Below are positions 47,281 to 57,593 of a stretch of 64,000 bases of DNA, piece by piece; position 1 is the stretch's first letter; each line of letters begins with the position of its first letter. The stretch is from Aliigemmobacter aestuarii. Its GTDB lineage: Bacteria > Pseudomonadota > Alphaproteobacteria > Rhodobacterales > Rhodobacteraceae. The position numbers were made by a program, and so were the translations under genes. The notes under the pieces were generated by a model. That model searched no databases and was not told the DNA's origin. It saw only the letters and a program-made list of their open reading frames with translations. The stretch spans positions 221,041 to 285,040 of the forward strand of contig NZ_SSND01000005.1 in assembly GCF_004799285.1 (NCBI RefSeq), read 5' to 3'.

Positions 47281-48567
47281 CTATTTCACCTTGCGCCCGC
47301 CAACCCAGACCGACCGGATCGCCCGGTCGTCGCCCATCATGATCGTGGGAAACAGCGCCTGCCAGATGTCCTCGGCCCGCGCCGTGGCCTGTTCGATCGC
47401 CGCCGTCGAGGCCAGGTCGACCGCCACCAGGTCGGCCTCCATCCCCGGCGCGATGTTGCCGATCCGGTCGTCAGCCAGGAGCGCGCGGGCGGACCCAAGC
47501 GTCGCCAGCCACCACAATTCGGACGGATGCAGGGCACGGCCGCGCAGTTGCGCGACCTCATAGGCCGCGGCCATCGTCCGCAGCATCGAAAAAGACGATC
47601 CGCCCCCGGTGTCGGTCGCAAGGCCGATCCGGTGCCCGTCCGCCTTCAACCCCGCCATGTCGAAGAGGCCCGACCCGATGAAGGTGTTCGAGGTGGGGCA
47701 ATGGATCAGGCTCGCGTCGACCTCGCGCAGGCGCGCCTTTTCGCGCTCCTCCAGCCAGATCGCATGGCCATAAAGCCCGCCCCGGCCCAGAAGCCCGTGG
47801 CGTTCATAGGTGTCCAGATAGTCGCGCGCGGTGGGGTAAAGCGCCTTTACCCAGGCGATTTCGTCCGTCTGTTCGCTCAGATGCGTCTGCATCAGGCAAT
47901 CGGGATGCGCGGCCCAAAGCGCGCCAAGCGCCTCAAGCTGCGCCTCGGTCGAGGTGGGCGAGAAGCGCGGGGTGATCACATAGGAAAGCCGGTCCACCCC
48001 GTGCCAGCGCGCCAGCAGGGCGGCGCTGTCGTCATGGGCCGATTGCGGGCTGTCGCGCAGGCCCTCGGGGGCGGTGTCGCGATCCATGCAGGTCTTGCCG
48101 GCCCAGACCCGCGCCCCCCGCGCCTGCGCCTCGGTGAAGAAGGCATCGACGCTTTCGGGATGGATCGTGCAATAGCTGCAGGCCGAGGTGGTGCCGTTCG
48201 CCTGCGTCAGGTCGAAGTATCGCGCCGCCACGACGCGCGCATATCCGGGATCGGCAAAGCGCATCTCTTCGGGGAAGGTGTAGAGGTTCAGCCAGTCGAT
48301 CAGCCGCTTGCCCCAGCTGGCGATGATCGCCGTCTGGGGATAGTGGACATGGGCATCGACAAAGCCCGCCGATATCAGCGCACGCCCGTGGTCATGCACC
48401 CTTGCCGCCGGATGGGCGGCCCGCAGGTCCCCGGCCCGGCCGACCGCAATGATCCGCCCGCCCTCGACCAGGACGCCGCCCTGGCTGTCCAACCGAGCGG
48501 CCTCCGGCCCTTCGACGAAAGGATCGGCGGAAAAACTCAGAACCTGGCCAAGGATCAGATCAGCCAT
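47281..48567 (-). CDS. guaD: Guanine deaminase
   Basis: 428 residues. Zinc ligands in DAHVHYPQ, the SCSYCTIH region, THLSEQTDE and HCPTSNTFIGSGLFD; a final Asp in GLATDTGGGSSFSML. It turns guanine into xanthine. GGAGG precedes the ATG at 48567. It converges on the RraB gene. Confidence 0.93.
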   Translation of the reverse strand: MADLILGQVLSFSADPFVEGPEAARLDSQGGVLVEGGRIIAVGRAGDLRAAHPAARVHDHGRALISAGFVDAHVHYPQTAIIASWGKRLIDWLNLYTFPEEMRFADPGYARVVAARYFDLTQANGTTSACSYCTIHPESVDAFFTEAQARGARVWAGKTCMDRDTAPEGLRDSPQSAHDDSAALLARWHGVDRLSYVITPRFSPTSTEAQLEALGALWAAHPDCLMQTHLSEQTDEIAWVKALYPTARDYLDTYERHGLLGRGGLYGHAIWLEEREKARLREVDASLIHCPTSNTFIGSGLFDMAGLKADGHRIGLATDTGGGSSFSMLRTMAAAYEVAQLRGRALHPSELWWLATLGSARALLADDRIGNIAPGMEADLVAVDLASTAAIEQATARAEDIWQALFPTIMMGDDRAIRSVWVGGRKVK

Positions 48568-48700
48568 CGCAGCGCCTCCGGTCAAACCCGGCAAGCCTAA
48601 CCGGGTTTTCCGGTCAGGTAAATTTCCCGCAGATACCCTGTTTCTTTGAAACAGCTTTCGCTAAGGTCGGGCCAATCCGGGGAACGGGGCACACCGGACA

Positions 48701-48742
48701 GGGCATATGGGACTGGGCATACGGGACTGGGCAAACGGGGAC
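48701..48742. repeat. Three near-perfect tandem 14-bp copies before mgtE
   Basis: GGGCATATGGGACT, GGGCATACGGGACT and GGGCAAACGGGGAC follow each other and end 13 bases before the mgtE start codon. Confidence 0.85.
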
Positions 48743-48755
48743 GGGGCTGCGGGGC

Positions 48756-50132
48756 ATGACGGAAATCGAGGACATCGCGGATACCGAGGACGAGGCGCTG
48801 GACCGGCGCCGCGTGTCGGCGATCCTTGATGCGGTCGCCGCGGGCGATGCCGGCCTGCTGACCGACCTGCTGGAACCCTTGCATGCGGCCGATATCGCCG
48901 ACCTTCTGGAACAGCTTGACCCCTCCGACCGGCGCGAGGTGCTGCGGCTCTATTCCGGCGAGATCGACGGCGAGATCCTGTCCGAGATCGACGAATCGAT
49001 CCGCGAGGAGGTCATCGAAAACCTGCCCGCGGACGTGCTTGCCGAAGCCGTGCGCGAGCTTGACACCGACGATGTCGTCGACATCCTCGAAGACCTCGAG
49101 GAACCGCAGCAGGAAATCATCCTTTCGGCACTCGAGGACGCCGACCGGGTCGCCGTCGAACAGGCGCTGTCCTACCCGGATTATTCCGCCGGGCGCCTGA
49201 TGCAACGCGAAGTGGTGGTCGCGCCCGAACACTGGACCGTGGGCGAGGCGATCGACCATCTGCGCGGCGCCGAATGGCTGCCAGACCAGTTCTATCACGT
49301 CATCCTCGTCGATCCGCGGATGAAACCCAGGGGCTATGTCACGCTGGGGCGGATGCTGTCGTCTCGCCGGGACATCGCCCTGCGCGACCTGATGGAGGAC
49401 AGTTTCCGCACCGTCCGCGCGACTGAGGAAGAGGCCGATGTCGCCTATATCTTCACCCAGTATCACCTGATCTCGCTGCCGGTCGTGGACGAAAACGACC
49501 GCCTCGTGGGCGTGATCACCATCGACGACGCGATGACCGTGCTGGACGAGGAACACGAGGAAGACATGCTGCGCATGGCTGGCGTCGGCGACGAGGCCAG
49601 CCTGTCGGACAGTGTCGCCGAGGCGGCGAAAGGCCGGGCGGTGTGGCTGTTCGTCAATCTGCTGACGGCGATCCTCGCCTCGCTGGTGATCGATCTTTTC
49701 GCCGACACGATCGACCAGATGGTCGCTCTGGCCGTCCTGATGCCCATCGTCGCCTCGATGGGGGGGAACGCGGGCACCCAGACGATGACCGTCGCCGTCA
49801 GGGCGCTGGCCACGCGCGACCTGACGGCACAGAACGCGCTGCGCATCGTGCGGCGCGAGATTGCCGTCGGTGCGATCAATGGCATGGCCTTCGGGCTGGT
49901 GATGGCGCTGGTCGCCGGCTTCTGGTTCGGCGTGCCGATGCTGGCCGGCGTGATCGGCCTCGCTATGGTGCTGACGCTGGTGGCGGCGGCGCTTGGCGGA
50001 ATCGTCATCCCGATGGCGCTGGAACGGTTCGACATCGACCCCGCGCTCGCCTCCGGCCCCTTCGTGACGACAGTGACGGATGTTGTCGGGTTCTTCGCAT
50101 TCCTGGGGTTGGCGTCATGGCTGCTTCTCTGA
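48756..50132 (+). CDS. mgtE: Magnesium transporter MgtE
   Basis: 458 residues. N-terminal helical superhelix (1-125), two CBS domains (about 135-255, including FTQYHLISLPVVDENDRLVG), a plug helix and five membrane helices with PIVASMGGNAGTQTM lining the pore. The channel opens at low Mg. The last 16 bases overlap the next gene. Confidence 0.95.
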   Translation: MTEIEDIADTEDEALDRRRVSAILDAVAAGDAGLLTDLLEPLHAADIADLLEQLDPSDRREVLRLYSGEIDGEILSEIDESIREEVIENLPADVLAEAVRELDTDDVVDILEDLEEPQQEIILSALEDADRVAVEQALSYPDYSAGRLMQREVVVAPEHWTVGEAIDHLRGAEWLPDQFYHVILVDPRMKPRGYVTLGRMLSSRRDIALRDLMEDSFRTVRATEEEADVAYIFTQYHLISLPVVDENDRLVGVITIDDAMTVLDEEHEEDMLRMAGVGDEASLSDSVAEAAKGRAVWLFVNLLTAILASLVIDLFADTIDQMVALAVLMPIVASMGGNAGTQTMTVAVRALATRDLTAQNALRIVRREIAVGAINGMAFGLVMALVAGFWFGVPMLAGVIGLAMVLTLVAAALGGIVIPMALERFDIDPALASGPFVTTVTDVVGFFAFLGLASWLLL

Positions 50133-50674
50133 CCGAACGAAAGGCCGAGGCGCGCCGCGCCGCCTTTGCCGCCCGAAAGGCCGCCTTCGAGGCGGGGCAG
50201 GGGCAGGCGGCGGAAATCCTGGCCGACTGGCTGGCGGCGCAGGCGGGCCGTCCGCTGGCGGGCTACATGGCCATGCGGACCGAAATCGATCCCCTTGCCG
50301 CGATGGCCGCGCACCAGGGCCCCGTGGGCGTGCCGGTGATCCTTGGCCCCGGCCAGCCGCTGAAATTTCGCGAATGGACGCCGGGCGCGGTGATGGAAGC
50401 CGGCAGTTTCGGGGCGTTCATCCCGGCCGAGGGAGCATGGATCGAACCCGAGGTGCTGATCGTGCCGCTTGTCGCCTTCGACGCGCGGGGCTACCGGCTG
50501 GGCTATGGCGGCGGGTTCTACGACCGCACGCTGGAGGGGCTGCGCGCCCGCCGTCTGACCCTCGCCGTGGGTTTTGCCTTCGACGCGCAGGAACTGCCCG
50601 AGGTGCCGATCGAACCGACCGACCAGCGCCTTGACGCCATCATCACCGAAAGTGGCGTGCGCCTCTTTGACTGA
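50117..50674 (+). CDS. fthC: 5-formyltetrahydrofolate cyclo-ligase
   Basis: 185 residues. The C-terminal ATP/folate motif GYRLGYGGGFYDRTL and the N-terminal RKAEARRAAFAARK are typical. It makes 5,10-methenyl-THF. ATG at 50117 lies inside mgtE (16-base overlap), suggesting coupled translation. Confidence 0.92.
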   Translation: MAASLTERKAEARRAAFAARKAAFEAGQGQAAEILADWLAAQAGRPLAGYMAMRTEIDPLAAMAAHQGPVGVPVILGPGQPLKFREWTPGAVMEAGSFGAFIPAEGAWIEPEVLIVPLVAFDARGYRLGYGGGFYDRTLEGLRARRLTLAVGFAFDAQELPEVPIEPTDQRLDAIITESGVRLFD

Positions 50675-50679
50675 CGGGC

Positions 50680-50707
50680 TTCATTCTGGCCGAAATATCC
50701 TCGGGGG
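50680..50707 (+). repeat. Dispersed intergenic repeat, TTCATTCTGG variant
   Basis: TTCATTCTGGCCGAAATATC followed by CTCGGGGGG, after fthC. Its first ten bases equal those of the reverse complement of the prophage end repeat. Confidence 0.65.
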
Positions 50708-50732
50708 GTGAATTGGCCCGCCAGGGCCAAGA

Positions 50733-50754
50733 GGGGGGCAGACAGCCCCCCTTT
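50733..50754 (+). terminator. Terminator between convergent fthC and AAA ATPase genes
   Basis: GGGGGGC, loop AGACA, GCCCCCC, then TTT. Confidence 0.75.
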
Positions 50755-50757
50755 GCC

Positions 50758-52086
50758 TTACTTGGCGATCTTTTCGTCGCGCACGAACATGTTGCCCCAG
50801 GCGCGGTCGATCAGTTCGGGCGTCATCTGGTTTGGGATGCCTTCGAACTCGCACATCGAGATCATCTGGTCGATCAGGAAGGTGGGCTGGTAGTTCGCGT
50901 AGTTGTTGTCGATCGTCGGATACTTGGTCTTCAGCAGATGCAACAGCGCCTGATCGTTCAACGGCATCTTCTTCTTGCGGGCGACCATCGCGAAGATCTT
51001 CAGGAAGTTCTCCTGGCTCGGCCCGTCGATCTTGATCTTGAAGAAGATCCGGCGCAGGGCCGCGCCGTCGAAGATCTCGTTCGGGTGGAAGTTGGTGGAA
51101 AAGATCACCAGCGTGTCGAAGGGCACGGTGAATTTCTCGCCCGACTGAAGCTGAAGGATGTCGCGGCTTTCTTCCAGCGGCACGATCCAGCGGTTGACCA
51201 GCTTCTGTGGCGGCTCGGCCTGACGGCCAAGGTCATCGACGATGAAGATCCCGCCGTTCGACTTCATCTGCAGGGGCGCCTGATAGGTTCGGGCGACCGG
51301 GTTATAGGTCAGGTCCAGCATGTCGAGGCTGAGTTCGCCCCCCGTGATCACCGTGGGCCGGTCGCAGCGCACGAAACGATTGTCGAACCGGTTCGAGGTG
51401 CGGCGCAGGCTGCTTGGATCATCCACCGCCTCTTCGGCGCCGGAATGGACGATCGGGTCATAGACCGTGATCACCTGGCCCGAATATTCGACCGCGCGGG
51501 GGATATAGATCTTTTCGCCGAACGCATCGCGCAAACCGTTCGAGATCGAGGATTTCCCGTTGCCCGGCGGGCCGTACATCAGGATCGACCGGCCCGCCGT
51601 TACCGCCGGGCCGAGGTTGCCGATCAGGTCTTCGGGCAGGATCAGGTGGCCCATTCCCTTCAGCAGGTCGGCGCGGGTCAGCTTGCGGCCGCGCACCGTC
51701 TGGCGCCGGATCTGTTCGTTATAGACCGCAAGCGGCACCGGCATCGCGCCGAAATATTCCGACTGCGCCAGCGCATCCAGCGCCCGCGCCTTGCCCGCAT
51801 CGGTCAGCTGATAGCCCATCTCGTTGCCCGAGGTCGCGTGCAGCGTGCCCGTCGCCTCCACCAGCCGCTGCTGGCGGGCGGTGTCCATAAGTTCCTGCGT
51901 CACCATCACCGGCACGCACAGCACCCGGCTCAGATGCGACACGAGGTCAAGGTTCATGCGGAACATCGTCTTCAGCAGGATGTCCCGCATCATCACCATC
52001 GACAGGCCGGTTTCGGCCATGTTGCGCGGCGAGGGCGGGGGCTGGACCTCGGTCGAGACGGCATCGGGCGGGGTCTGGATATTCAT
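50758..52086 (-). CDS. AAA-type ATPase beside the tad pilus locus
   Basis: 442 residues. Walker A is GPPGNGKSS and Walker B GGIFIVDDLGRQ; a sensor Asn lies in VIFSTNF and an Arg finger region in AALRRIFFKIK. An N-terminal ~180-residue part holds a MarR-like helical region (GYQLTDAGKARALDAL). Its function is not known. It is 79 bases downstream of the prepilin peptidase and may belong to the pilus locus. GAGGTG precedes the ATG. Confidence 0.78.
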   Translation of the reverse strand: MNIQTPPDAVSTEVQPPPSPRNMAETGLSMVMMRDILLKTMFRMNLDLVSHLSRVLCVPVMVTQELMDTARQQRLVEATGTLHATSGNEMGYQLTDAGKARALDALAQSEYFGAMPVPLAVYNEQIRRQTVRGRKLTRADLLKGMGHLILPEDLIGNLGPAVTAGRSILMYGPPGNGKSSISNGLRDAFGEKIYIPRAVEYSGQVITVYDPIVHSGAEEAVDDPSSLRRTSNRFDNRFVRCDRPTVITGGELSLDMLDLTYNPVARTYQAPLQMKSNGGIFIVDDLGRQAEPPQKLVNRWIVPLEESRDILQLQSGEKFTVPFDTLVIFSTNFHPNEIFDGAALRRIFFKIKIDGPSQENFLKIFAMVARKKKMPLNDQALLHLLKTKYPTIDNNYANYQPTFLIDQMISMCEFEGIPNQMTPELIDRAWGNMFVRDEKIAK

Positions 52087-52165
52087 CGCGTAACACCTCG
52101 GCAAGAATCAGGATCCGGGCCGAAGACCCGGATTTTGTTGCCCACAGTGAAACAGCGGACTTGGC

Positions 52166-52654
52166 CTAAATTGCGGCCAGAATGGGAGAAAAGAGGTAAA
52201 ACAGCAGCGTTCCCGACATCGGTAGGCCGAAGGGGAATTTCGCGTGTTCCCAGCTGGCCCAGTCGGCCGTGGCGCTGCGGAAGGGGGTGTTCTTCAGAAC
52301 CCGGTGCGCGACGAAGGCCGCGAGGATCGTCGAGGCCGCGATGACGAACAGCGCGCCCGCATTGGCCCCGACGAAGAAGGGGGCCATCGCAGCCGCATAT
52401 TTCGCATCGCCCGCCCCGATCAGGCCCATGCTCGACATCAGGAAGGTGATCACCAGCACGATCGCCCCCAGCCCGAGGCCCCAGAGATAGGCCGACTGCG
52501 GCAGGACGAACAGGCCGGTGGCGATGAACACGGCGGCCAGCGCCAGCACCGCCTTGTTCGGGATGCGCATGTATTTCATGTCGGACCAGGCGACCCAGAT
52601 CGCAATCGGGGCCGCGCCGATCAGGAACACCCAGGCGGCGGTCTGGCTGAGCAT
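52166..52654 (-). CDS. cpaA: Flp prepilin peptidase (TadV/CpaA)
   Basis: 162 residues, membrane aspartic protease of family A24. Catalytic Asp pair: SDMKYMRIPN (about 25) and GAGDAKYAAA. It cuts the leader from Flp pilins. It overlaps the upstream TPR gene by one base (TGATG). Confidence 0.92.
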   Translation of the reverse strand: MLSQTAAWVFLIGAAPIAIWVAWSDMKYMRIPNKAVLALAAVFIATGLFVLPQSAYLWGLGLGAIVLVITFLMSSMGLIGAGDAKYAAAMAPFFVGANAGALFVIAASTILAAFVAHRVLKNTPFRSATADWASWEHAKFPFGLPMSGTLLFYLFSPILAAI

Positions 52655-53511
52655 CAATTGGTCACGTTGTTGTCAAGCGCGGCGAGGCTGCGGGCGGCCG
52701 CATCGAAATGCTGCGGATGGGTATCGACCGCCTCTTGCAGCAACCCGCGTCCGACGTTGACATCGCCCTGCTTGATGGCGGCCAGCGCGGTCGTGTGCAG
52801 AAGCTCGGCCCGTTCGGTCTGGGTCATCTGGATCACCGGCAGGTCGTATTTGCGCTGCGCGCTGCGGGCGAGGATCAGGTTGTTCTTGGCGGTGAACAGG
52901 CCCGGATCATAGGTCAGCGCATCGAGGAACAGCTTTTCCGCGCCCCGGAAATCCTGCCGGGTCAGTTTCGAGAAGCCCCAGTTGTTCAGCACGCCCGCAG
53001 GTTTGGTCGTCATGCCCGACGCGATTTCATAGAAACTGTCGGCCTTCTTCCAGTCCTTCTTGCTGTCGGCTACCATCGCTTCCAGCCGGTAGCGCTGATA
53101 GGTTTCGTGCGTGGGCGGGATCCGGTTCAGTTCGACCTCGGCCTCCTGCCAGTTGTTGGTGCGGATCAGGGCATCGGCGTAATCGACGCGGTCGTCGTTC
53201 GTGGCCTCGCCGCTGGCGATCAACGTGGCCCAGACCTGCGCCGCCTCTTCGGCGCGTCCCGCCCGGATCAGCGACTTGGCAAGCCCGCGCTTCAGGTCGG
53301 GCCGGTCGGGGTTTTCCGCCGAGGATTTCTGGAAATAGGCGACCGCTTCGTTCGGGTCGCCCACCGTCAGCATGATGTCCGACAGGTTTGACTCGTCGAT
53401 CACGTTCACGCTTTTCAGCGCCCGGTCGACGCGGGCATCCGAGGCCTTCTGGCAGGCCCCAAGAAGGACCGTGCCGGTCAGACACAGTGTGACGATGACG
53501 GAATGGCGCAT
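52654..53511 (-). CDS. TPR lipoprotein of the tad locus (TadD-like)
   Basis: 285 residues. Lipobox LLGAC near residue 20, then tetratricopeptide repeats (AVAYFQKSSAENPDRPDLKR, AKSLIRAGRAEEAAQVW, VLNNWGFSKLTRQDFRGAEK). TadD-type lipoproteins help assemble the outer-membrane secretin. GAGGAC precedes the ATG. Confidence 0.82.
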   Translation of the reverse strand: MRHSVIVTLCLTGTVLLGACQKASDARVDRALKSVNVIDESNLSDIMLTVGDPNEAVAYFQKSSAENPDRPDLKRGLAKSLIRAGRAEEAAQVWATLIASGEATNDDRVDYADALIRTNNWQEAEVELNRIPPTHETYQRYRLEAMVADSKKDWKKADSFYEIASGMTTKPAGVLNNWGFSKLTRQDFRGAEKLFLDALTYDPGLFTAKNNLILARSAQRKYDLPVIQMTQTERAELLHTTALAAIKQGDVNVGRGLLQEAVDTHPQHFDAAARSLAALDNNVTN

Positions 53512-53549
53512 TTTTCTGCGTCCTCTTGCTGCTCGGTCCTGCCCCGTCG

Positions 53550-54116
53550 CTACAGCGAAGACAAAAGTTCGTATTGCCCTTTGCCCCGCCGCACGAGCGA
53601 GAAACTCTGTTCTTCTTCGTTTGCTTCCGTATACCCCGTATTTTCCGTCAGCGCGATAGAACGCCGCAGATTTTCGCGGATCGAGTCCGATTGGCCACTG
53701 TCATTTGCAAAGGCCTGCTGGAACAGCACCCGCGCCTCGCCCACCTGGCCCTTTTCCATCAGCACGACACCCAGGTTGTTCAGCGCCGGAACAAAGGTCG
53801 GGTCAGCCTCGATCGCATCGCGCAGCAGGCTTTCGGCCTGGCCCAGACGGCCAAGGTGCAGGTTCACCGACCCGAGCGCCGAGAGGACATCGACATTCAC
53901 GCCCTGTTCGGCTGCAGCGCGCAGATAGGATTTCAGCGCCAGTTCGTATTCGCCCGCTTCCATCAGCCGGTGGCCGACCAGCAGCCCGTCCACCCCGTCG
54001 CCACCCGGATCGACCGGGGGCGGGGCGTTTTCATCAAGGAAACGCTGCGGCGTGCCGATGCCCTGACACCCCGCCAGAACGACGCAAAGGGCCAGAACGG
54101 CCCCTTGCCCGATCAC
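53550..54116 (-). CDS. TPR lipoprotein of the tad locus (TadD-like)
   Basis: 188 residues. Lipobox VLAGC near residue 17, then TPR repeats (LMEAGEYELALKSYLRAAAE, LGRLGQAESLLRDAIEADP, VLMEKGQVGEARVLFQQAF). The GTG start follows GAAGGTC. It lies 23 bases after tadC. Confidence 0.8.
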   Translation of the reverse strand: MIGQGAVLALCVVLAGCQGIGTPQRFLDENAPPPVDPGGDGVDGLLVGHRLMEAGEYELALKSYLRAAAEQGVNVDVLSALGSVNLHLGRLGQAESLLRDAIEADPTFVPALNNLGVVLMEKGQVGEARVLFQQAFANDSGQSDSIRENLRRSIALTENTGYTEANEEEQSFSLVRRGKGQYELLSSL

Positions 54117-54139
54117 TCGAAAGACCTTCGGTTTCAGGT

Positions 54140-55111
54140 TCAGCCCCCGCCTCCAAGCTGCGTCGCGATGCCATAGATCGACGGCCCGATCAGGATGATC
54201 ATCAACGGCGGCACCGTGAACAGCATAGTGCCCAGTGTCAGCTTGGTCGGCAAGACGTTTGCCTTTTCTTCCGCGCGCATCACGCGTTTGTCACGCATTT
54301 CCGAGGAATAGACGCGCAGCGCCTCGGCGATCGAGGTGCCGAAGGTCGCCGATTGCACCAGTGTGGTCACGAACGAGGCGACATCGGGCACGCCCACGCG
54401 TTCGGCCATTTCCTTCAGCACGGCCACCCGTTCGCGGCCGGCCTTCACCTGCTGGCTGACCGCCTCGAATTCTTCGGCCAGCGCGGGATAGCCCGCCTTG
54501 GTTTCCTTGGCGACGCGGGCGATCGACTGGTCCAGCGACTGACCGGCCTCGACGCAGACCAGCATCAGGTCAAGCGCGTCGGGAAAGCCTGACACGATCT
54601 GGCCCTCGCGTTCCTTCACGCGCTTGTTGACCCAGTAGATCGGCAGGTAATAACCGGCAGCACCCGGACCGATGGTGCAAAGGACCATCATCTGGGTCGT
54701 CACGTCGCCATTGGCCGACAGGACAAGGGCATAGATCGTGCCAAGCGCAAGGGAGCCCAGGCCGAAGACAAGCTGGGCGAAATGGAACATCCGCACGGCC
54801 GACTTGGACTTGTAGCCCGCCCTGAGCATCTTGAGCCGCGATGCGCTGAGCTGCCCCTCGTCCTGCGGTTCAAGAAAGCCGGCGAACTTTTCCAGCTTGT
54901 CCGCCTTTTCGGCGCGGCGCAGCGCGGTGCCCGCGGCCGCGCGTTCGCGCGCCTTGGCCTGTTCCTTGATCTTGGCGAACGGGTCCTTCTGGCGCTTCAG
55001 CATCACCGGAAGCGCCAGGACGATCATCACCAGGCCAAGCCCGCCAACCAGAAGCAGCGGCCCCATCGGACCAAGCGCCCCCGTGATCATGGCATTGAGT
55101 TTCTCAATCAT
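54140..55111 (-). CDS. tadC: Flp pilus inner-membrane platform protein TadC
   Basis: 323 residues with a type II secretion F-like domain (FPDALDLMLVCVEAGQSLDQSI) and four membrane helices. With TadB it forms the platform turned by the ATPase. The gene is 13 bases from tadB. Confidence 0.92.
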   Translation of the reverse strand: MIEKLNAMITGALGPMGPLLLVGGLGLVMIVLALPVMLKRQKDPFAKIKEQAKARERAAAGTALRRAEKADKLEKFAGFLEPQDEGQLSASRLKMLRAGYKSKSAVRMFHFAQLVFGLGSLALGTIYALVLSANGDVTTQMMVLCTIGPGAAGYYLPIYWVNKRVKEREGQIVSGFPDALDLMLVCVEAGQSLDQSIARVAKETKAGYPALAEEFEAVSQQVKAGRERVAVLKEMAERVGVPDVASFVTTLVQSATFGTSIAEALRVYSSEMRDKRVMRAEEKANVLPTKLTLGTMLFTVPPLMIILIGPSIYGIATQLGGGG

Positions 55112-55124
55112 CTCAATCGTCCCA

Positions 55125-56093
55125 TCACACCTTGATATTGACCATGATCTTCATGAACACGACGTTCGCGAAGAGGAAGGCGCCGACGACGATCGCCGCA
55201 GGGATGAAGGCCGCGGTTTCCTTTACGTCGTCGTAATAGTCCGGCTTCAGCACCGAGATCATGATCAGCGCCACGATCGGGAAACCCGACAGGAACATGC
55301 CCGACCATTTTGCCTCGGCGGTGATCGCCTTGACGCGGCGGAACAGCTTGAACCGGGCGCGGATCACGCGGGCCAGACCTTCCAGGATCTCGGCCAGGTT
55401 GCCGCCCGACTGCTGCTGGATGGCCACCGCAACCGCGAGGAAGCGCAAATCCTGCATGTCCATGCGTTCGGCCATCGCCTTCAGGCTTTCGGCGACATCG
55501 CGGCCATAGGCGGCCTCATCCGCGATCAGCCCGAATTCGGACCCGAGGGGATCGGGAATTTCCTTGGCCACGATCCCGATCGCGGCCGAGAAGGGATGGC
55601 CGACGCGCAACGAGCGCACCATCAGTTCGACGGCATCGGGAAGCTGTTCTTCCATCAGCGCAAGGCGCTGCTTGGCCTTCTTGTTGACCCAGAAGTAGAC
55701 CCCGCCGACGCCCATCACCAGGGCCACGACGGCACGGACGGCCAGCGCGGCTTCGGTCGCAACCGTCAGCGCGAAGAACGAGAACACCGAAAGGCCGGCC
55801 ATGATCCCGATCAGGGCCTTGGGCGAAAAGGCGATGTTGGCCTTCTGTGCCTTGTCGGCGAGGATCGAGTAAAGCGGGATGCCCTTGGCGTTCAGGTGCT
55901 GGCTCATCTCCTTGCGAAGCTGTTCCAGGACCTCTTCGCGGTTGCCGCCCTTTTCCATCAGGGCAAGGCGTCGGCTGACCTTGTTGTTGAGGCTGATCGA
56001 CTTGCCGAAGACCGTCAGATAAAGGCCTTCGACCAGCACGATGACCGCGACGAAGATCAGGATATAGATGAGGGGTGCTGCGCTGATCTGCAT
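55125..56093 (-). CDS. tadB: Flp pilus inner-membrane platform protein TadB
   Basis: 322 residues. F-like domain (LPDAVELMVRSLRVGHPFSAAI, QQQSGGNLAEILEGLA) and four membrane helices, the first at residues 7-28. It pairs with TadC. The gene is 8 bases after cpaF. Confidence 0.92.
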   Translation of the reverse strand: MQISAAPLIYILIFVAVIVLVEGLYLTVFGKSISLNNKVSRRLALMEKGGNREEVLEQLRKEMSQHLNAKGIPLYSILADKAQKANIAFSPKALIGIMAGLSVFSFFALTVATEAALAVRAVVALVMGVGGVYFWVNKKAKQRLALMEEQLPDAVELMVRSLRVGHPFSAAIGIVAKEIPDPLGSEFGLIADEAAYGRDVAESLKAMAERMDMQDLRFLAVAVAIQQQSGGNLAEILEGLARVIRARFKLFRRVKAITAEAKWSGMFLSGFPIVALIMISVLKPDYYDDVKETAAFIPAAIVVGAFLFANVVFMKIMVNIKV

Positions 56094-56101
56094 GGCGGGC
56101 C

Positions 56102-57574
<1,473 letters not shown>

Positions 57575-57593
57575 TCTCCCCCAAGAGAATTAC

